The notes under the pieces: model-generated
Databases searched by the model: none
What the model saw: the letters and a program-made list of their open reading frames with translations, nothing else
What the model was told of the DNA's origin: nothing
Position numbers and translations under genes: made by a program
Origin: Clostridia bacterium
GTDB taxonomy: Bacteria > Bacillota > Clostridia > Lachnospirales > CAG-274
Assembly: GCA_030536675.1 (NCBI GenBank)
Contig: JAUNPM010000042.1
Span: 1-10,437, forward strand
DNA: 10,437 nt
Reading direction: 5' to 3'
Shown: in pieces, positions 1-6,787 of the stretch
Position numbering within the stretch: the first letter of the stretch is position 1
How the letters are laid out: each line of letters opens with the position of its first letter

Positions 1-40
1 ATGTATATTGCATTTTTTGACACGGCATAATAATTTAATA

Positions 41-69
41 TTGATAAAGAGATCATATTAGAGTATAAT
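41..69 (+). promoter_or_regulatory. Sigma-A type promoter for the operon starting at 108
   Basis: TTGATA at 41-46 (five of six matches to the -35 consensus) and a perfect TATAAT at 64-69 are separated by exactly 17 bases. The predicted transcription start is near 76. It lies downstream of the ATG at 75, so that ATG cannot be the working start, and it leaves a leader of about 32 nt before the ATG at 108. Confidence 0.75.
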
Positions 70-107
70 TATATATGAACAAAGCAATTAATAGGGAGTT
101 GATTTAT

Positions 108-557
108 ATGATTAAACTTGTGATTTCTCCTGAATATTTTGGAAAAAATGACAATAAAAATGACATAGTGGCTCAAGTTAAAAGACTTGGAGCTTACAGT
201 GTGGAAATAGATGAAAATACGGGTTTTGTATCTGCTTTTATGACAGTTGATAATTATGAAAAATTCGTTGAGGATATTAAAATGCGTATTGAAAAGACAG
301 CGGCAGATATTAAAAGTAAACATAAAAATATTGAAGAAATTAAATATAACGGAGATTATACCGTTTTTGATATAATAAGTGGAAAGTTAAGTAAAAAAGA
401 AAGAAGATCAATTGTATTCGACTTGCTAATGTCAAGTGCAACATATCAGGTCATAAGCGGTATTCCTCAGGGTGAGGCATCTGTAAAGGTCAAATTTTAT
501 GACAAGGATAATAAACTTGTGGAATGTATTGATACGGCGGAAAGGTTAATGATATGA
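108..557 (+). CDS. Conserved-looking hypothetical protein, 149 aa
   Basis: I do not recognise this protein. An in-frame ATG exists at 75, but the ATG at 108 is preferred because a GGGAG Shine-Dalgarno site at 94-98 sits 9 nt before it and the predicted transcription start lies at about 76. The product is soluble: there is no signal peptide, membrane segment or cysteine cluster. It is charged, with a mixed alpha/beta pattern: a beta strand at the start (MIKLVIS), a lysine/glutamate-rich amphipathic helix at roughly residues 45-70, a second helix around KLSKKERRSIVFDLL, and a C-terminal strand pair around VKVKFYDKDNKLVE. Its stop codon overlaps the start of the next gene in an ATGA arrangement, so the two are translationally coupled and may work together. 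A cytosolic partner or regulator of the downstream secreted MBL-fold protein is possible but unproven. Confidence 0.8.
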   Translation: MIKLVISPEYFGKNDNKNDIVAQVKRLGAYSVEIDENTGFVSAFMTVDNYEKFVEDIKMRIEKTAADIKSKHKNIEEIKYNGDYTVFDIISGKLSKKERRSIVFDLLMSSATYQVISGIPQGEASVKVKFYDKDNKLVECIDTAERLMI

Positions 558-1633
558 GAAGGATAAGCGTTTTATTTATATTACTGTTATTTGCCTTAAC
601 AAGCGGCTGCAGCTACAATAGTGCAAATGTATTTAACAAAGGGGAAATAACATACGATAATACGGTAAGTTTTATAGATGTGGGGCAGGGTGACAGCATA
701 CTTGTCAAAAGCAACGGCTGTTATATGCTTGTGGACGCAGGAGAAGAGGACAAGGGAAGCGTGGTGGCTGAATACATAAGAAATGAAGGAATAGATAAAT
801 TGGATTATGTGGTTGCCACTCACCCTCATTCGGATCATATTGGTGGTATGGACGATATTCTGAATACTTTTCAAGTGGATAACATTATTATGCCTGATAT
901 GGTAACATCAACAAAATGTTTTGAAAATATGTTAAATGCAGTTGAAAATAAAAATATAAATGCAATAGTAGGGCAGGCAGGATATGATTTTGAGCTGGGA
1001 AATTTTAAGTGCAGTATAGTAGGACCTGTGACAATAGGTGATGATGCAAACAATAATTCGGTTGTAATAAAATTGGTCTACGGAAATGATAGTATTTTGC
1101 TGACGGGAGATTGCAGTAAGGCGGAAGAAACGGATATTGCAGACAGCGGTGCGGATATTTCGGCAAATTTGCTTAAGGCGGGACATCACGGAAGCTCCAC
1201 TTCAAGCAGTGACAAATTTGTGAGTATGGTTTCGCCGCAAATAGTTGTAATAAGCTGTGGGAAAGACAATGAATACGGACACCCTCACAAGGAAACTCTT
1301 GACACTTTTAATAAATACGGAGTAAAAGTATACAGAACAGATGAAGAAGGGACTGTTACGGCTGTTTGCAGCGGCAACGGAATAAGTATGGTGACTGATA
1401 ACACAGTGACAGAGGATACAGATACAGAAAATACGTATACAGAAAATACCGACACAGATGATAAAAATAATGAAAATGTTTCATACATATTAAATAAGGG
1501 GACAAAAAAATTTCACAATGCAGATTGTTCAAGTGCCGAAAGTATAAGTGAAAAAAACAGGCAGGAATATACGGGAACAAGGGAGGAGCTTATAAAAACA
1601 GGGTATGCGCCCTGCGGCATATGTAAACCTTAA
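554..1633 (+). CDS. Secreted ComEC/Rec2-like metallo-beta-lactamase-fold lipoprotein with C-terminal Cys/His module
   Basis: The 359-residue product starts with a lipoprotein-like signal peptide (residues 1-18, hydrophobic core VLFILLLFAL) ending in TSGC, so C19 would be lipidated; Thr at -3 is less usual than Leu. Residues 38-280 form a metallo-beta-lactamase domain of the ComEC C-terminal type: IDVGQGDS at 41-48, the metal-binding THPHSDH motif with H90, H92, D94 and H95, LLTGD at 182-186 and KAGHHGS at 208-214, then GHPH at 242-245. A Thr/Glu/Asn/Asp-rich linker (281-309) leads to a module of about 50 residues with H321, C325, C354 and C357. This resembles the Ada-type zinc-binding domains often attached to clostridial MBL proteins. 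The multi-spanning channel part of true ComEC is absent. Family knowledge suggests a metal-dependent phosphodiesterase or nuclease; cell-surface action on nucleic acid is inference. It overlaps the 149-aa gene by 4 bases and is followed by a strong terminator. Confidence 0.9.
   Translation: MRRISVLFILLLFALTSGCSYNSANVFNKGEITYDNTVSFIDVGQGDSILVKSNGCYMLVDAGEEDKGSVVAEYIRNEGIDKLDYVVATHPHSDHIGGMDDILNTFQVDNIIMPDMVTSTKCFENMLNAVENKNINAIVGQAGYDFELGNFKCSIVGPVTIGDDANNNSVVIKLVYGNDSILLTGDCSKAEETDIADSGADISANLLKAGHHGSSTSSSDKFVSMVSPQIVVISCGKDNEYGHPHKETLDTFNKYGVKVYRTDEEGTVTAVCSGNGISMVTDNTVTEDTDTENTYTENTDTDDKNNENVSYILNKGTKKFHNADCSSAESISEKNRQEYTGTREELIKTGYAPCGICKP
1409..1453 (+). repeat. 15-bp in-frame tandem repeat encoding three TE(D/N)T(D/Y) pentapeptides
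   Basis: Inside the linker of the MBL-fold lipoprotein, residues 286-300 read TEDTD, TENTY, TENTD. At DNA level the 12-mer TACAGAAAATAC occurs at 1423-1434 and 1438-1449, 15 bases apart. A period of five codons allows gain or loss of units by slippage without breaking the frame, so linker length may vary between strains. Confidence 0.8.
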
Positions 1634-1652
1634 ATTTAATATTATTATAAAT

Positions 1653-1692
1653 AAAACAGGCGTTTGCTGATAAAATTCAAACGCCTGTTTTT
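1653..1692. terminator. Bidirectional rho-independent terminator
   Basis: A 14-bp perfect stem (1653-1666 with 1678-1691) encloses an 11-nt loop between two convergent genes. On the + strand the stem ends in a T run reaching 1692. On the - strand the stem is followed by GTTTTATTTATAA. It therefore serves both the operon ending at 1633 and the fatty-acid synthase gene ending at 1703. Confidence 0.92.
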
Positions 1693-1702
1693 GCATATAT
1701 TA

Positions 1703-2860
1703 TTAAACAACTCTTGTCATTGGAAGGTCATTATTAACGCCTTTTGAAATAAGTATCTGATGAAGGTCTATAATTCCGTTGTGGAAGGTTGCGGCACAGG
1801 AGGCTAAATAAAGCTCCCACATTCTTGCAAAGTTTATTCCTTTTGTTTCAATAACCTTATCCTTTACTTTGTTAAAGTTATCTCTCCAGCAAAGGAGTGT
1901 TTTGTTATAGTGACGGCGCAAACTTTCTATATCAAGAGTATAAAATTTATAATTGGGAAGAAGATCTACTATTTCTCTAAGGCTGGGAACAACTCCGCCG
2001 GGGAAGATATATTTTTTAATAAAGGGATCCCCCTCGTGTTCTTCCAAAGCACTTATATAATGGAGAAGCATAAGTCCCTTTGGTTTTAAAACAGAATCTA
2101 TGCTTTTCAAGAAAAGGTCATAATTACCTCTTCCTACGTGTTCAATCATACCGACACTTACAACTCGGTCAAATGAAAGTCCTGATTTTTCCAAATCTCT
2201 GTAGTCCATAATGTGAACTTCAAGAAGATCCTGAAGCCCTTTTTTCTCAATATCTGAATTGAATTTGTCATATTGTTCTTGGCTTAAAGTGATGCCATAG
2301 CCCTTAACACCGTATTTTTCTGCAGCTCTTGTAAGGAGAAAGCCCCAGCCGCAGCCAATGTCAAGAAGCGTCATTCCCTTTTCAAGGTGGAGCTTTTCAA
2401 GAATATGATCCACTTTATTTACCTGTGCATCGTAAAGGGTGTCCTCGGGGTTTTTAAAATAACCGCAGGAATAACTCATTGTTTCATCAAGCCACATTTT
2501 GTAAAAGTCATTGCCTATATCATAGTGTGAGGATACTTCTATTTTTTGGTTTTTCTTTGACATTGACGTGTGAATAAGTTTTTTTAGAGCTGATTTATCG
2601 GTTGTAAATTTATCCATATGTCCCAAAAACATATCAAGAACTTCATACAAATCTCTGTCCAGCTCTATATCACCGTTAATGTATGCTTCACCAAGAGCAA
2701 GTGAAGTGCTTGTAAGTAAGTCCTTTTTACTTATTTCTTTGTTAAAAGTAACCGTAAATTCGGGCTCGCCTTCTCCTATGACCTCTACATTACCGTCTGA
2801 CTTTACTGCAAATGAAACGGGTATAAATTTTTTTAAATAATCCTTTAAAAATGTATTCAT
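1703..2860 (-). CDS. cfa: Cyclopropane-fatty-acyl-phospholipid synthase (SAM-dependent)
   Basis: This 385-residue protein transfers a methylene group from S-adenosylmethionine to double bonds of unsaturated acyl chains in membrane phospholipids. The N-terminal part (about 1-105) matches the lipid-binding domain of the family. Residues 106-385 form the catalytic methyltransferase fold. The SAM-binding motif is LLDIGCGWG at 165-173. Residues matching the bicarbonate-binding active site of E. coli Cfa can be placed at C132 (YSCGYF), E240 (MIEHVG), H267 (LHYIS) and Y318 (HYNKTL), so the enzyme looks intact. Length is normal for the family. The start is supported by AAAAGAGG (2868-2875, read on the - strand) 7 nt upstream. 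It is monocistronic, shares the terminator at 1653-1692 with the convergent operon, and has a long AT-rich region upstream. In many bacteria Cfa is induced on entry to stationary phase or by acid; nothing in the sequence proves that here. Confidence 0.96.
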   Translation of the reverse strand: MNTFLKDYLKKFIPVSFAVKSDGNVEVIGEGEPEFTVTFNKEISKKDLLTSTSLALGEAYINGDIELDRDLYEVLDMFLGHMDKFTTDKSALKKLIHTSMSKKNQKIEVSSHYDIGNDFYKMWLDETMSYSCGYFKNPEDTLYDAQVNKVDHILEKLHLEKGMTLLDIGCGWGFLLTRAAEKYGVKGYGITLSQEQYDKFNSDIEKKGLQDLLEVHIMDYRDLEKSGLSFDRVVSVGMIEHVGRGNYDLFLKSIDSVLKPKGLMLLHYISALEEHEGDPFIKKYIFPGGVVPSLREIVDLLPNYKFYTLDIESLRRHYNKTLLCWRDNFNKVKDKVIETKGINFARMWELYLASCAATFHNGIIDLHQILISKGVNNDLPMTRVV

Positions 2861-2875
2861 ATTACAACCTCTTTT

Positions 2876-3254
2876 CTATGTTAAAGAACAATTAAAAATA
2901 TATTAAAAATTCCCATATAAACATTATAAATCCATTAATATTAATTTAAACGTTCAAAAATATTAATTTTATATGAATTTTCTAATTAAAAATAATACTA
3001 ATATTATATATTATAATAAAAAATTTAAGGTAATAAGCGTAAAAGTGAAAAGTAGCATTGTGTAAATTATGTATTTAAAGAAATAAAAAAATTATAAAGA
3101 AAATGGCGAAAAAATAAAATATTTAAAAAAATTTGAAAATTTTTGTTACACAATAGGAGCTTTAGAGATTATATATAAAGAAGAATAAAACAAAGGAGAA
3201 AAAATCGGTAAATAAATATCATTCATATGTTAATAATAAGTATGAGGTGATATT
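2876..3254. other. Very AT-rich intergenic region between divergent cfa and the 48-aa gene
   Basis: Almost all bases are A or T and no reading frame of convincing coding character is present. It must hold the divergent promoters of cfa (-) and the small gene (+), but no clear consensus promoter stands out. A possible weak pair for the small gene is TTGTTA at 3143-3148 with GATTAT at 3167-3172 (spacer 18). TATAAT on the - strand (2928-2923) lacks a good -35. An AAAGGAG at 3192-3198 is not followed by any standard start codon. Confidence 0.6.
2937..2969. repeat. Two direct copies of AATATTAATTT, 22 bp apart
   Basis: AATATTAATTT occurs at 2937-2947 and again at 2959-2969 upstream of cfa. The start-to-start distance of 22 bp is close to two helical turns, which would put two bound proteins on the same face of the DNA. 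The local base composition is so AT-rich that chance is a serious alternative. Confidence 0.4.
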
Positions 3255-3401
3255 ATGGACAAAGACAAGGAAATTGAATTAAATGAAAGGAAAAGTCTTG
3301 AAAAATTTAATGGTGTGACAAGAAGTGTAAAGCCTGTAAATCAAAATCAGACCCATAACCCAAGATCTGAAGCTGTTGAACCGAAAATAAGACAGGTATA
3401 A
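3255..3401 (+). CDS. Small orphan protein, 48 aa, function unknown
   Basis: ATG at 3255 is preceded by GAGGTGA (3244-3250) with 4 nt spacing, and the frame runs 48 codons to TAA at 3399-3401. The protein begins MDKDKEIELNERKSL and ends EAVEPKIRQV. It is highly polar with a lysine/glutamate-rich helical first half and a proline/asparagine-rich second half (KPVNQNQTHNP). It has no cysteine, signal peptide or membrane segment, so a small cytosolic or nucleic-acid/protein-binding polypeptide is possible. I do not recognise the family. A good ribosome site, a hairpin terminator 20 bases after the stop (3421-3457) and an unrelated promoter for the next gene argue for a real monocistronic gene. It could still be a chance frame. 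Confidence 0.6.
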   Translation: MDKDKEIELNERKSLEKFNGVTRSVKPVNQNQTHNPRSEAVEPKIRQV

Positions 3402-3420
3402 TAATTGTGTTTGAAATAAG

Positions 3421-3457
3421 AGAGAACGAAAGCTGTAATTTCAGTTCTCTTTTGTTT
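3421..3457 (+). terminator. Rho-independent terminator after the 48-aa gene
   Basis: AGAGAAC (3421-3427) pairs with GTTCTCT (3444-3450). The stem continues with GAAA (3428-3431) and TTTC (3439-3442) across a single bulged A at 3443. The hairpin is followed by TTTGTTTT. It ends the small gene's transcript before the next promoter at 3527. Confidence 0.8.
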
Positions 3458-3526
3458 TGAAAGAAAGATTGTTTATAAATAAATTTGGAATTTTTTTATA
3501 TATTATTGTACATATTGTGTTTTTTG

Positions 3527-3555
3527 TTGACATTGAGGAGTTAAAAATATATAAT
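3527..3555 (+). promoter_or_regulatory. Perfect consensus sigma-A promoter
   Basis: TTGACA at 3527-3532, 17-base spacer, TATAAT at 3550-3555. All twelve core bases match. The predicted start is near 3562, giving a 30-nt leader to the ATG at 3592. This shows that the open frame upstream of 3592 is not translated as part of the lipoprotein. Confidence 0.88.
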
Positions 3556-3591
3556 ACTGTTAAAGAAAGATATAACAGGAGGGTCCATAAT

Positions 3592-4173
3592 ATGAAAAAA
3601 CATATTGCCATTCTTGCAGCTGCCGTTGCTTTGGCAGGTTGCGGAGGAGAGTCAAAAGAAAATGACATTGCAACTACAACGGAGACGGAAATAACCACGG
3701 AAGATACAACAGTGGGAGAATATGAAGAAATGATCGAATCAGGTGAAGAAGAAACAGATGAGGCTGAAACGAAAGAAAAAAATCAAAATGCAGATGATGA
3801 CAGCAAAAGTCAGACAGTCGGAGAAACAGTAAGTCAAAGTGTAGATTTTGAAGAAAGCAGTGCTTATAAGGAACTGGAGAGCCTTGCGGCAAACGCTGGC
3901 TTTGAAATGAGCTACAGTGACGGAAATGTTACTTTTAAAAAGTATATTACAGATGATATTTTGGATTATATAAAAAACAAGGATCCCGAATATTTCAGTA
4001 AATGGGACGAAAACTGCGGACTTTATGAGGAGTTTGCTTCAGAGGCAAAAAGAAACTTAAATGAGAACAATATTAGTGATGTAAATGTAACCGTAGAGGC
4101 TGTGGGGGCTTCAGACAATCAGGTGTATTACAGAGGCGAAAACGGAGTAAGCGTATACAATGCTTATAATTGA
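3592..4173 (+). CDS. Lipoprotein of unknown function with acidic Thr/Glu-rich stalk, 193 aa
   Basis: The start at 3592 is set by AGGAGGG at 3577-3583 (8 nt spacing), a consensus promoter at 3527-3555 and the lipoprotein signal that begins exactly there. The frame is open upstream to 3457 but that extension contains the promoter. Residues 1-16 form a signal peptide with the canonical lipobox LAGC, so C17 would be the lipidated N-terminus anchored to the outer face of the membrane. Residues 18-88 are a low-complexity stalk rich in Thr, Glu and Asp (ATTTETEITTEDTT, ESGEEETDEAE). A compact C-terminal domain of about 105 residues follows, with an aromatic-rich centre (DPEYFSKWDENCGLYEEF) and a beta-like end (VNVTVEAVGASDNQVYYRG). 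I do not recognise this domain and assign no function. It is monocistronic and probably strongly and constitutively expressed. Downstream it shares a terminator with convergent lysA. Confidence 0.88.
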   Translation: MKKHIAILAAAVALAGCGGESKENDIATTTETEITTEDTTVGEYEEMIESGEEETDEAETKEKNQNADDDSKSQTVGETVSQSVDFEESSAYKELESLAANAGFEMSYSDGNVTFKKYITDDILDYIKNKDPEYFSKWDENCGLYEEFASEAKRNLNENNISDVNVTVEAVGASDNQVYYRGENGVSVYNAYN

Positions 4174-4246
4174 TTTATATGAAATAATACAGAATGATTA
4201 TTTGACGTTATATGACAAAAAAATAAGCTATTATTGTAATTAATTA

Positions 4247-4287
4247 AACAAGGGCTGCCGCAAACAGATTTTGCGGCAGCCCTTGTT
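4247..4287. terminator. Strong terminator hairpin between convergent lipoprotein gene and lysA
   Basis: A perfect 18-bp stem pairs 4247-4264 with 4270-4287 around a 5-nt loop; its core GGGCTGCCGC is GC-rich. On the - strand the stem is followed by TTTAATTAATT, which suits termination of aroC-lysA. On the + strand the following bases (ATGATTATAT) are less T-rich, so efficiency for the lipoprotein gene may be lower. Confidence 0.9.
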
Positions 4288-4310
4288 ATGATTATATATA
4301 AAATAAATTA

Positions 4311-5564
4311 TTATTTTTCAAGTGAATGCATACCCTTTAAAAGATCCTCAAGGCTATCTCTTTCTCTTATTAACTGAACGTCCCCATTTTCTCTTATTAA
4401 AACTTCTGCAGGGCGAAGTCTGTTGTTATAGTTTGATGCCATACAATAGCCGTATGCACCTGCGTCAAGAATACCTATTGTATCTCCAACGTGCATTTCG
4501 GGGCATATTCTGTGCTTAGCCATAATATCCCCTGATTCACAAATGTTACCTACAACGGTAATTTCCTCTGTTTTGTCACTGTCATTGTAAACTTCAATGT
4601 CGTGGTGTGAATCATACATAACAGGTCTTTGAAGAACGTTGAAACCAAGGTCTGTACCAGCGTATTTGTCTTCGTGATTGTATTTAATTGCGTGAACAGT
4701 GCCTAAAAGAACGGAACACTCTGCTGAAATATATCTTCCAGGCTCTACTTTAAATGTAATTTCTTTGCCGTATTCAGCAACAAATTCATTAAATACCTTA
4801 TCAAGCTGTTTGCCTAAATCTTCAAGGTCAAGTCTTGGCTGGTCATTAAGTTTTTCATAAGGAATACCAAAACCGCCTCCTAAATCAACAAATTCAAGGT
4901 CGTCAAATTCCTTTGCTATGTGAAGAATTGCTTTTACACCTTCAACATATTTGTTTCCGTCCATAAAAAGTGAACCTATATGCTGATTGATACCTACAAG
5001 TTTAAGATTGTATTTCTTTAATATTTCCTTAAATTCGGGAATATTTTCGGGGTTGATCGCAAACTTTGTCTTTTTGCCTGCTGTAATGACCTTTTCGCTG
5101 TGACCTGCACCGATACCGCCGTTAAATCTTGCGGCAATTTTTCCGCCCGGATTAAGTTTGCCGTACTGCTCAAGCTGTGAAAGTGAGTCAACGCTCATAG
5201 TTATGTTATGGTCAATGGCAAACTGCATTTCTTCTTCTGAAACGTTGTTGCTGATATAGAAGATTTGTTCAGGCTTAAAGCCTGCCTTTAATTCAACAAA
5301 AATTTCTCCCGGACTCATTGCGTCTACATTTAAGCCTTCTTCTCTTACTATTTCAAGAAAAGCAAGGTTGCTGTTTGCTTTAGCTGAATAGTTAATGCTG
5401 AAGTGAGGATATTTTACAAGGTTTTTAATATCACGGCATCTTTCTCTTAAAATTTTTTCATTGTAAACATAGAGTGGACTGCCAAACTTTGCAGTAAGGT
5501 CTGAAGGCTTGTTGCCCATAAAGAAATTAAGAGAATCTGTTACTTTAGTGTTGATTTTTCCCAT
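4311..5564 (-). CDS. lysA: Diaminopimelate decarboxylase
   Basis: LysA is the pyridoxal-phosphate enzyme that decarboxylates meso-diaminopimelate to L-lysine, the last step of lysine synthesis. The 417-residue length is typical. The alanine-racemase-like barrel carries the PLP lysine K62 in NYSAKANSN (58-66), then HIGS with H195, the phosphate-binding glycines in VDLGGGFG (226-233) and EPGR (274-277). The C-terminal beta domain carries the catalytic-site CESGD (342-346), where C342 would reach into the partner subunit of the dimer, and AYGYCMASNYN (370-380). No key residue is missing. The start is supported by AAAGGA at 5576-5581 on the - strand. It lies 21 bases after aroC in the same direction and ends at a strong terminator, so aroC-lysA is a two-gene amino-acid operon. 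No lysine riboswitch or leader is visible in the short gap. Confidence 0.97.
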   Translation of the reverse strand: MGKINTKVTDSLNFFMGNKPSDLTAKFGSPLYVYNEKILRERCRDIKNLVKYPHFSINYSAKANSNLAFLEIVREEGLNVDAMSPGEIFVELKAGFKPEQIFYISNNVSEEEMQFAIDHNITMSVDSLSQLEQYGKLNPGGKIAARFNGGIGAGHSEKVITAGKKTKFAINPENIPEFKEILKKYNLKLVGINQHIGSLFMDGNKYVEGVKAILHIAKEFDDLEFVDLGGGFGIPYEKLNDQPRLDLEDLGKQLDKVFNEFVAEYGKEITFKVEPGRYISAECSVLLGTVHAIKYNHEDKYAGTDLGFNVLQRPVMYDSHHDIEVYNDSDKTEEITVVGNICESGDIMAKHRICPEMHVGDTIGILDAGAYGYCMASNYNNRLRPAEVLIRENGDVQLIRERDSLEDLLKGMHSLEK

Positions 5565-5585
5565 TGTGTTTATTTTCCTTTCGTT

Positions 5586-6683
5586 TTACTGTTGTATATA
5601 AAATTTTTTAATACCGTCAATTTTAGACGACATATTTATAAGTATTAAATCGGCAAGTGTAACAGCTGTCATAGCCTCTACAACAACAACTGCACGGGGG
5701 ACAATGACAGGGTCATGTCTGCCTGTAATGGTGATTTCGGTGTCTTCACCGTAATTTGTAACGGTTTGTTGAGGCTGTGAAATTGAAGGAGTAGGCTTAA
5801 AAGCTGCTCTGAATACAATATCGCCGCCGTCTGAAAAGCCTCCCAAAATTCCGCCTGAATGGTTTGTGTGCTTTTTTATCTTTCCTTCAGACATATAAAA
5901 ATTATCATTATTATATGAACCGCTACTTTGTGCGGCTTTAAATCCGTCGCCAAATTCAATGCCTTTTACGGCGCCTATGGACATAACGGCTTTTGCAAGA
6001 GATGAATCCAGCTTGTCAAATACGGGTTCGCCTATTCCCACGGGCATACCCGTAACTTTACATTCTATTATGCCGCCTGAAGAATCCTGATTTTTAATTG
6101 TTTCATCAAGAAGTTTTGCCGCTCTTTGAGCAGCATCGTTGTCAGGCATATACAAAGGATTTTCACTGCATTGTGAAAGGTCGTATTTTTCTGCCTTTAC
6201 ATTGCCTATTGATATGGTATAAGCTGTTATGCTTATTCCAAGCTCTGAAAGGAGCTTTTTGGCAACAGCACCTGCCGCAACCCTTGCCGCTGTTTCTCTT
6301 CCAGAAGAACGTCCGCCGCCTCTGTAATCTCTGAAACCGTATTTTGTTTCAAAGCCATAGTCTGCGTGACCGGGTCTGTAGACCTGAGATATGGAAGAGT
6401 AGTCCTTTGAACGCTGGTCATTATTGAAAATAACTAATGAAATGGGAGTGCCTGTTGTTTTTCCCTGAAATACACCTGACATAATTTGGACCTTATCGCC
6501 TTCCTGCCTTTTGGTCCCGTATTTGTTGGAGCCCGGCTTTCTTCTGTCCATATCAAGCTGTATGTCTTCCTCTGTAAGGGAAATTCCCGCAGGACAGCCG
6601 TCTATAACAGCTCCCAGTCCCTTGCCGTGGGATTCGCCCCAAGTAGTTATTTTGAAAATATTGCCGTAGGTTGAACCTGACAT
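5586..6683 (-). CDS. aroC: Chorismate synthase
   Basis: AroC converts 5-enolpyruvylshikimate-3-phosphate to chorismate, the branch point to aromatic amino acids, folates and quinones; it needs reduced FMN. The 365-residue product carries the family signatures: GESHG at 16-20, RPGHADY at 103-109, RGGGRSSGRET at 121-131, NHSGGILGGFSDG at 274-286 and RHDPVIVPRAVVVVEAM at 322-338. H19 and H106 correspond to the conserved active-site histidines. I place the start at the ATG at 6683: AGAGGTG lies 6 nt upstream and the protein then begins MSGSTYGNIFKITTWGESHG, as is usual in the family. A GTG at 6692 in the same frame overlaps the ribosome site and is less likely. It heads the aroC-lysA operon. Its promoter should lie at 6690-6790 on the - strand, where TATAAG (6715-6710) and TATAGT (6724-6719) are only weak -10 candidates. 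Confidence 0.97.
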   Translation of the reverse strand: MSGSTYGNIFKITTWGESHGKGLGAVIDGCPAGISLTEEDIQLDMDRRKPGSNKYGTKRQEGDKVQIMSGVFQGKTTGTPISLVIFNNDQRSKDYSSISQVYRPGHADYGFETKYGFRDYRGGGRSSGRETAARVAAGAVAKKLLSELGISITAYTISIGNVKAEKYDLSQCSENPLYMPDNDAAQRAAKLLDETIKNQDSSGGIIECKVTGMPVGIGEPVFDKLDSSLAKAVMSIGAVKGIEFGDGFKAAQSSGSYNNDNFYMSEGKIKKHTNHSGGILGGFSDGGDIVFRAAFKPTPSISQPQQTVTNYGEDTEITITGRHDPVIVPRAVVVVEAMTAVTLADLILINMSSKIDGIKKFYIQQ

Positions 6684-6752
6684 TGTTTTCACCTCTTAAC
6701 TGAATTTAGCTTATACCAACTATAAATTAAAGCATAAATTTTGATTAATTTA

Positions 6753-6781
6753 TTGACATTAAATATTTATAAAGGTATAAT
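6753..6781 (+). promoter_or_regulatory. Perfect consensus sigma-A promoter for ktrBA
   Basis: TTGACA at 6753-6758, 17-base spacer, TATAAT at 6776-6781. All twelve core bases match. The predicted start is near 6788, which leaves a leader of about 123 nt before the ktrB start. A second TATAAT at 6889-6894 has no -35 partner and overlaps the ribosome site region. Confidence 0.85.
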
Positions 6782-6787
6782 TAAGAA

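Noticed and set aside
75..107. N-terminal extension of the first gene from the ATG at 75
   Set aside because: The predicted transcription start is at about 76 and a good ribosome site (94-98) serves the ATG at 108.
3224..3232. Sporulation sigma-K-like -10 (CATATGTTA) before the 48-aa gene
   Set aside because: It fits the loose CATA-N3-TA pattern, but no matching -35 is seen and such motifs are frequent in AT-rich DNA.
3457..3591. N-terminal extension of the lipoprotein gene
   Set aside because: It contains a perfect promoter and a ribosome site, and it would bury the lipoprotein signal peptide inside the protein.
6684..6692. GTG start for aroC three codons upstream
   Set aside because: It overlaps the ribosome site AGAGGTG, and the ATG at 6683 gives the usual family N-terminus.
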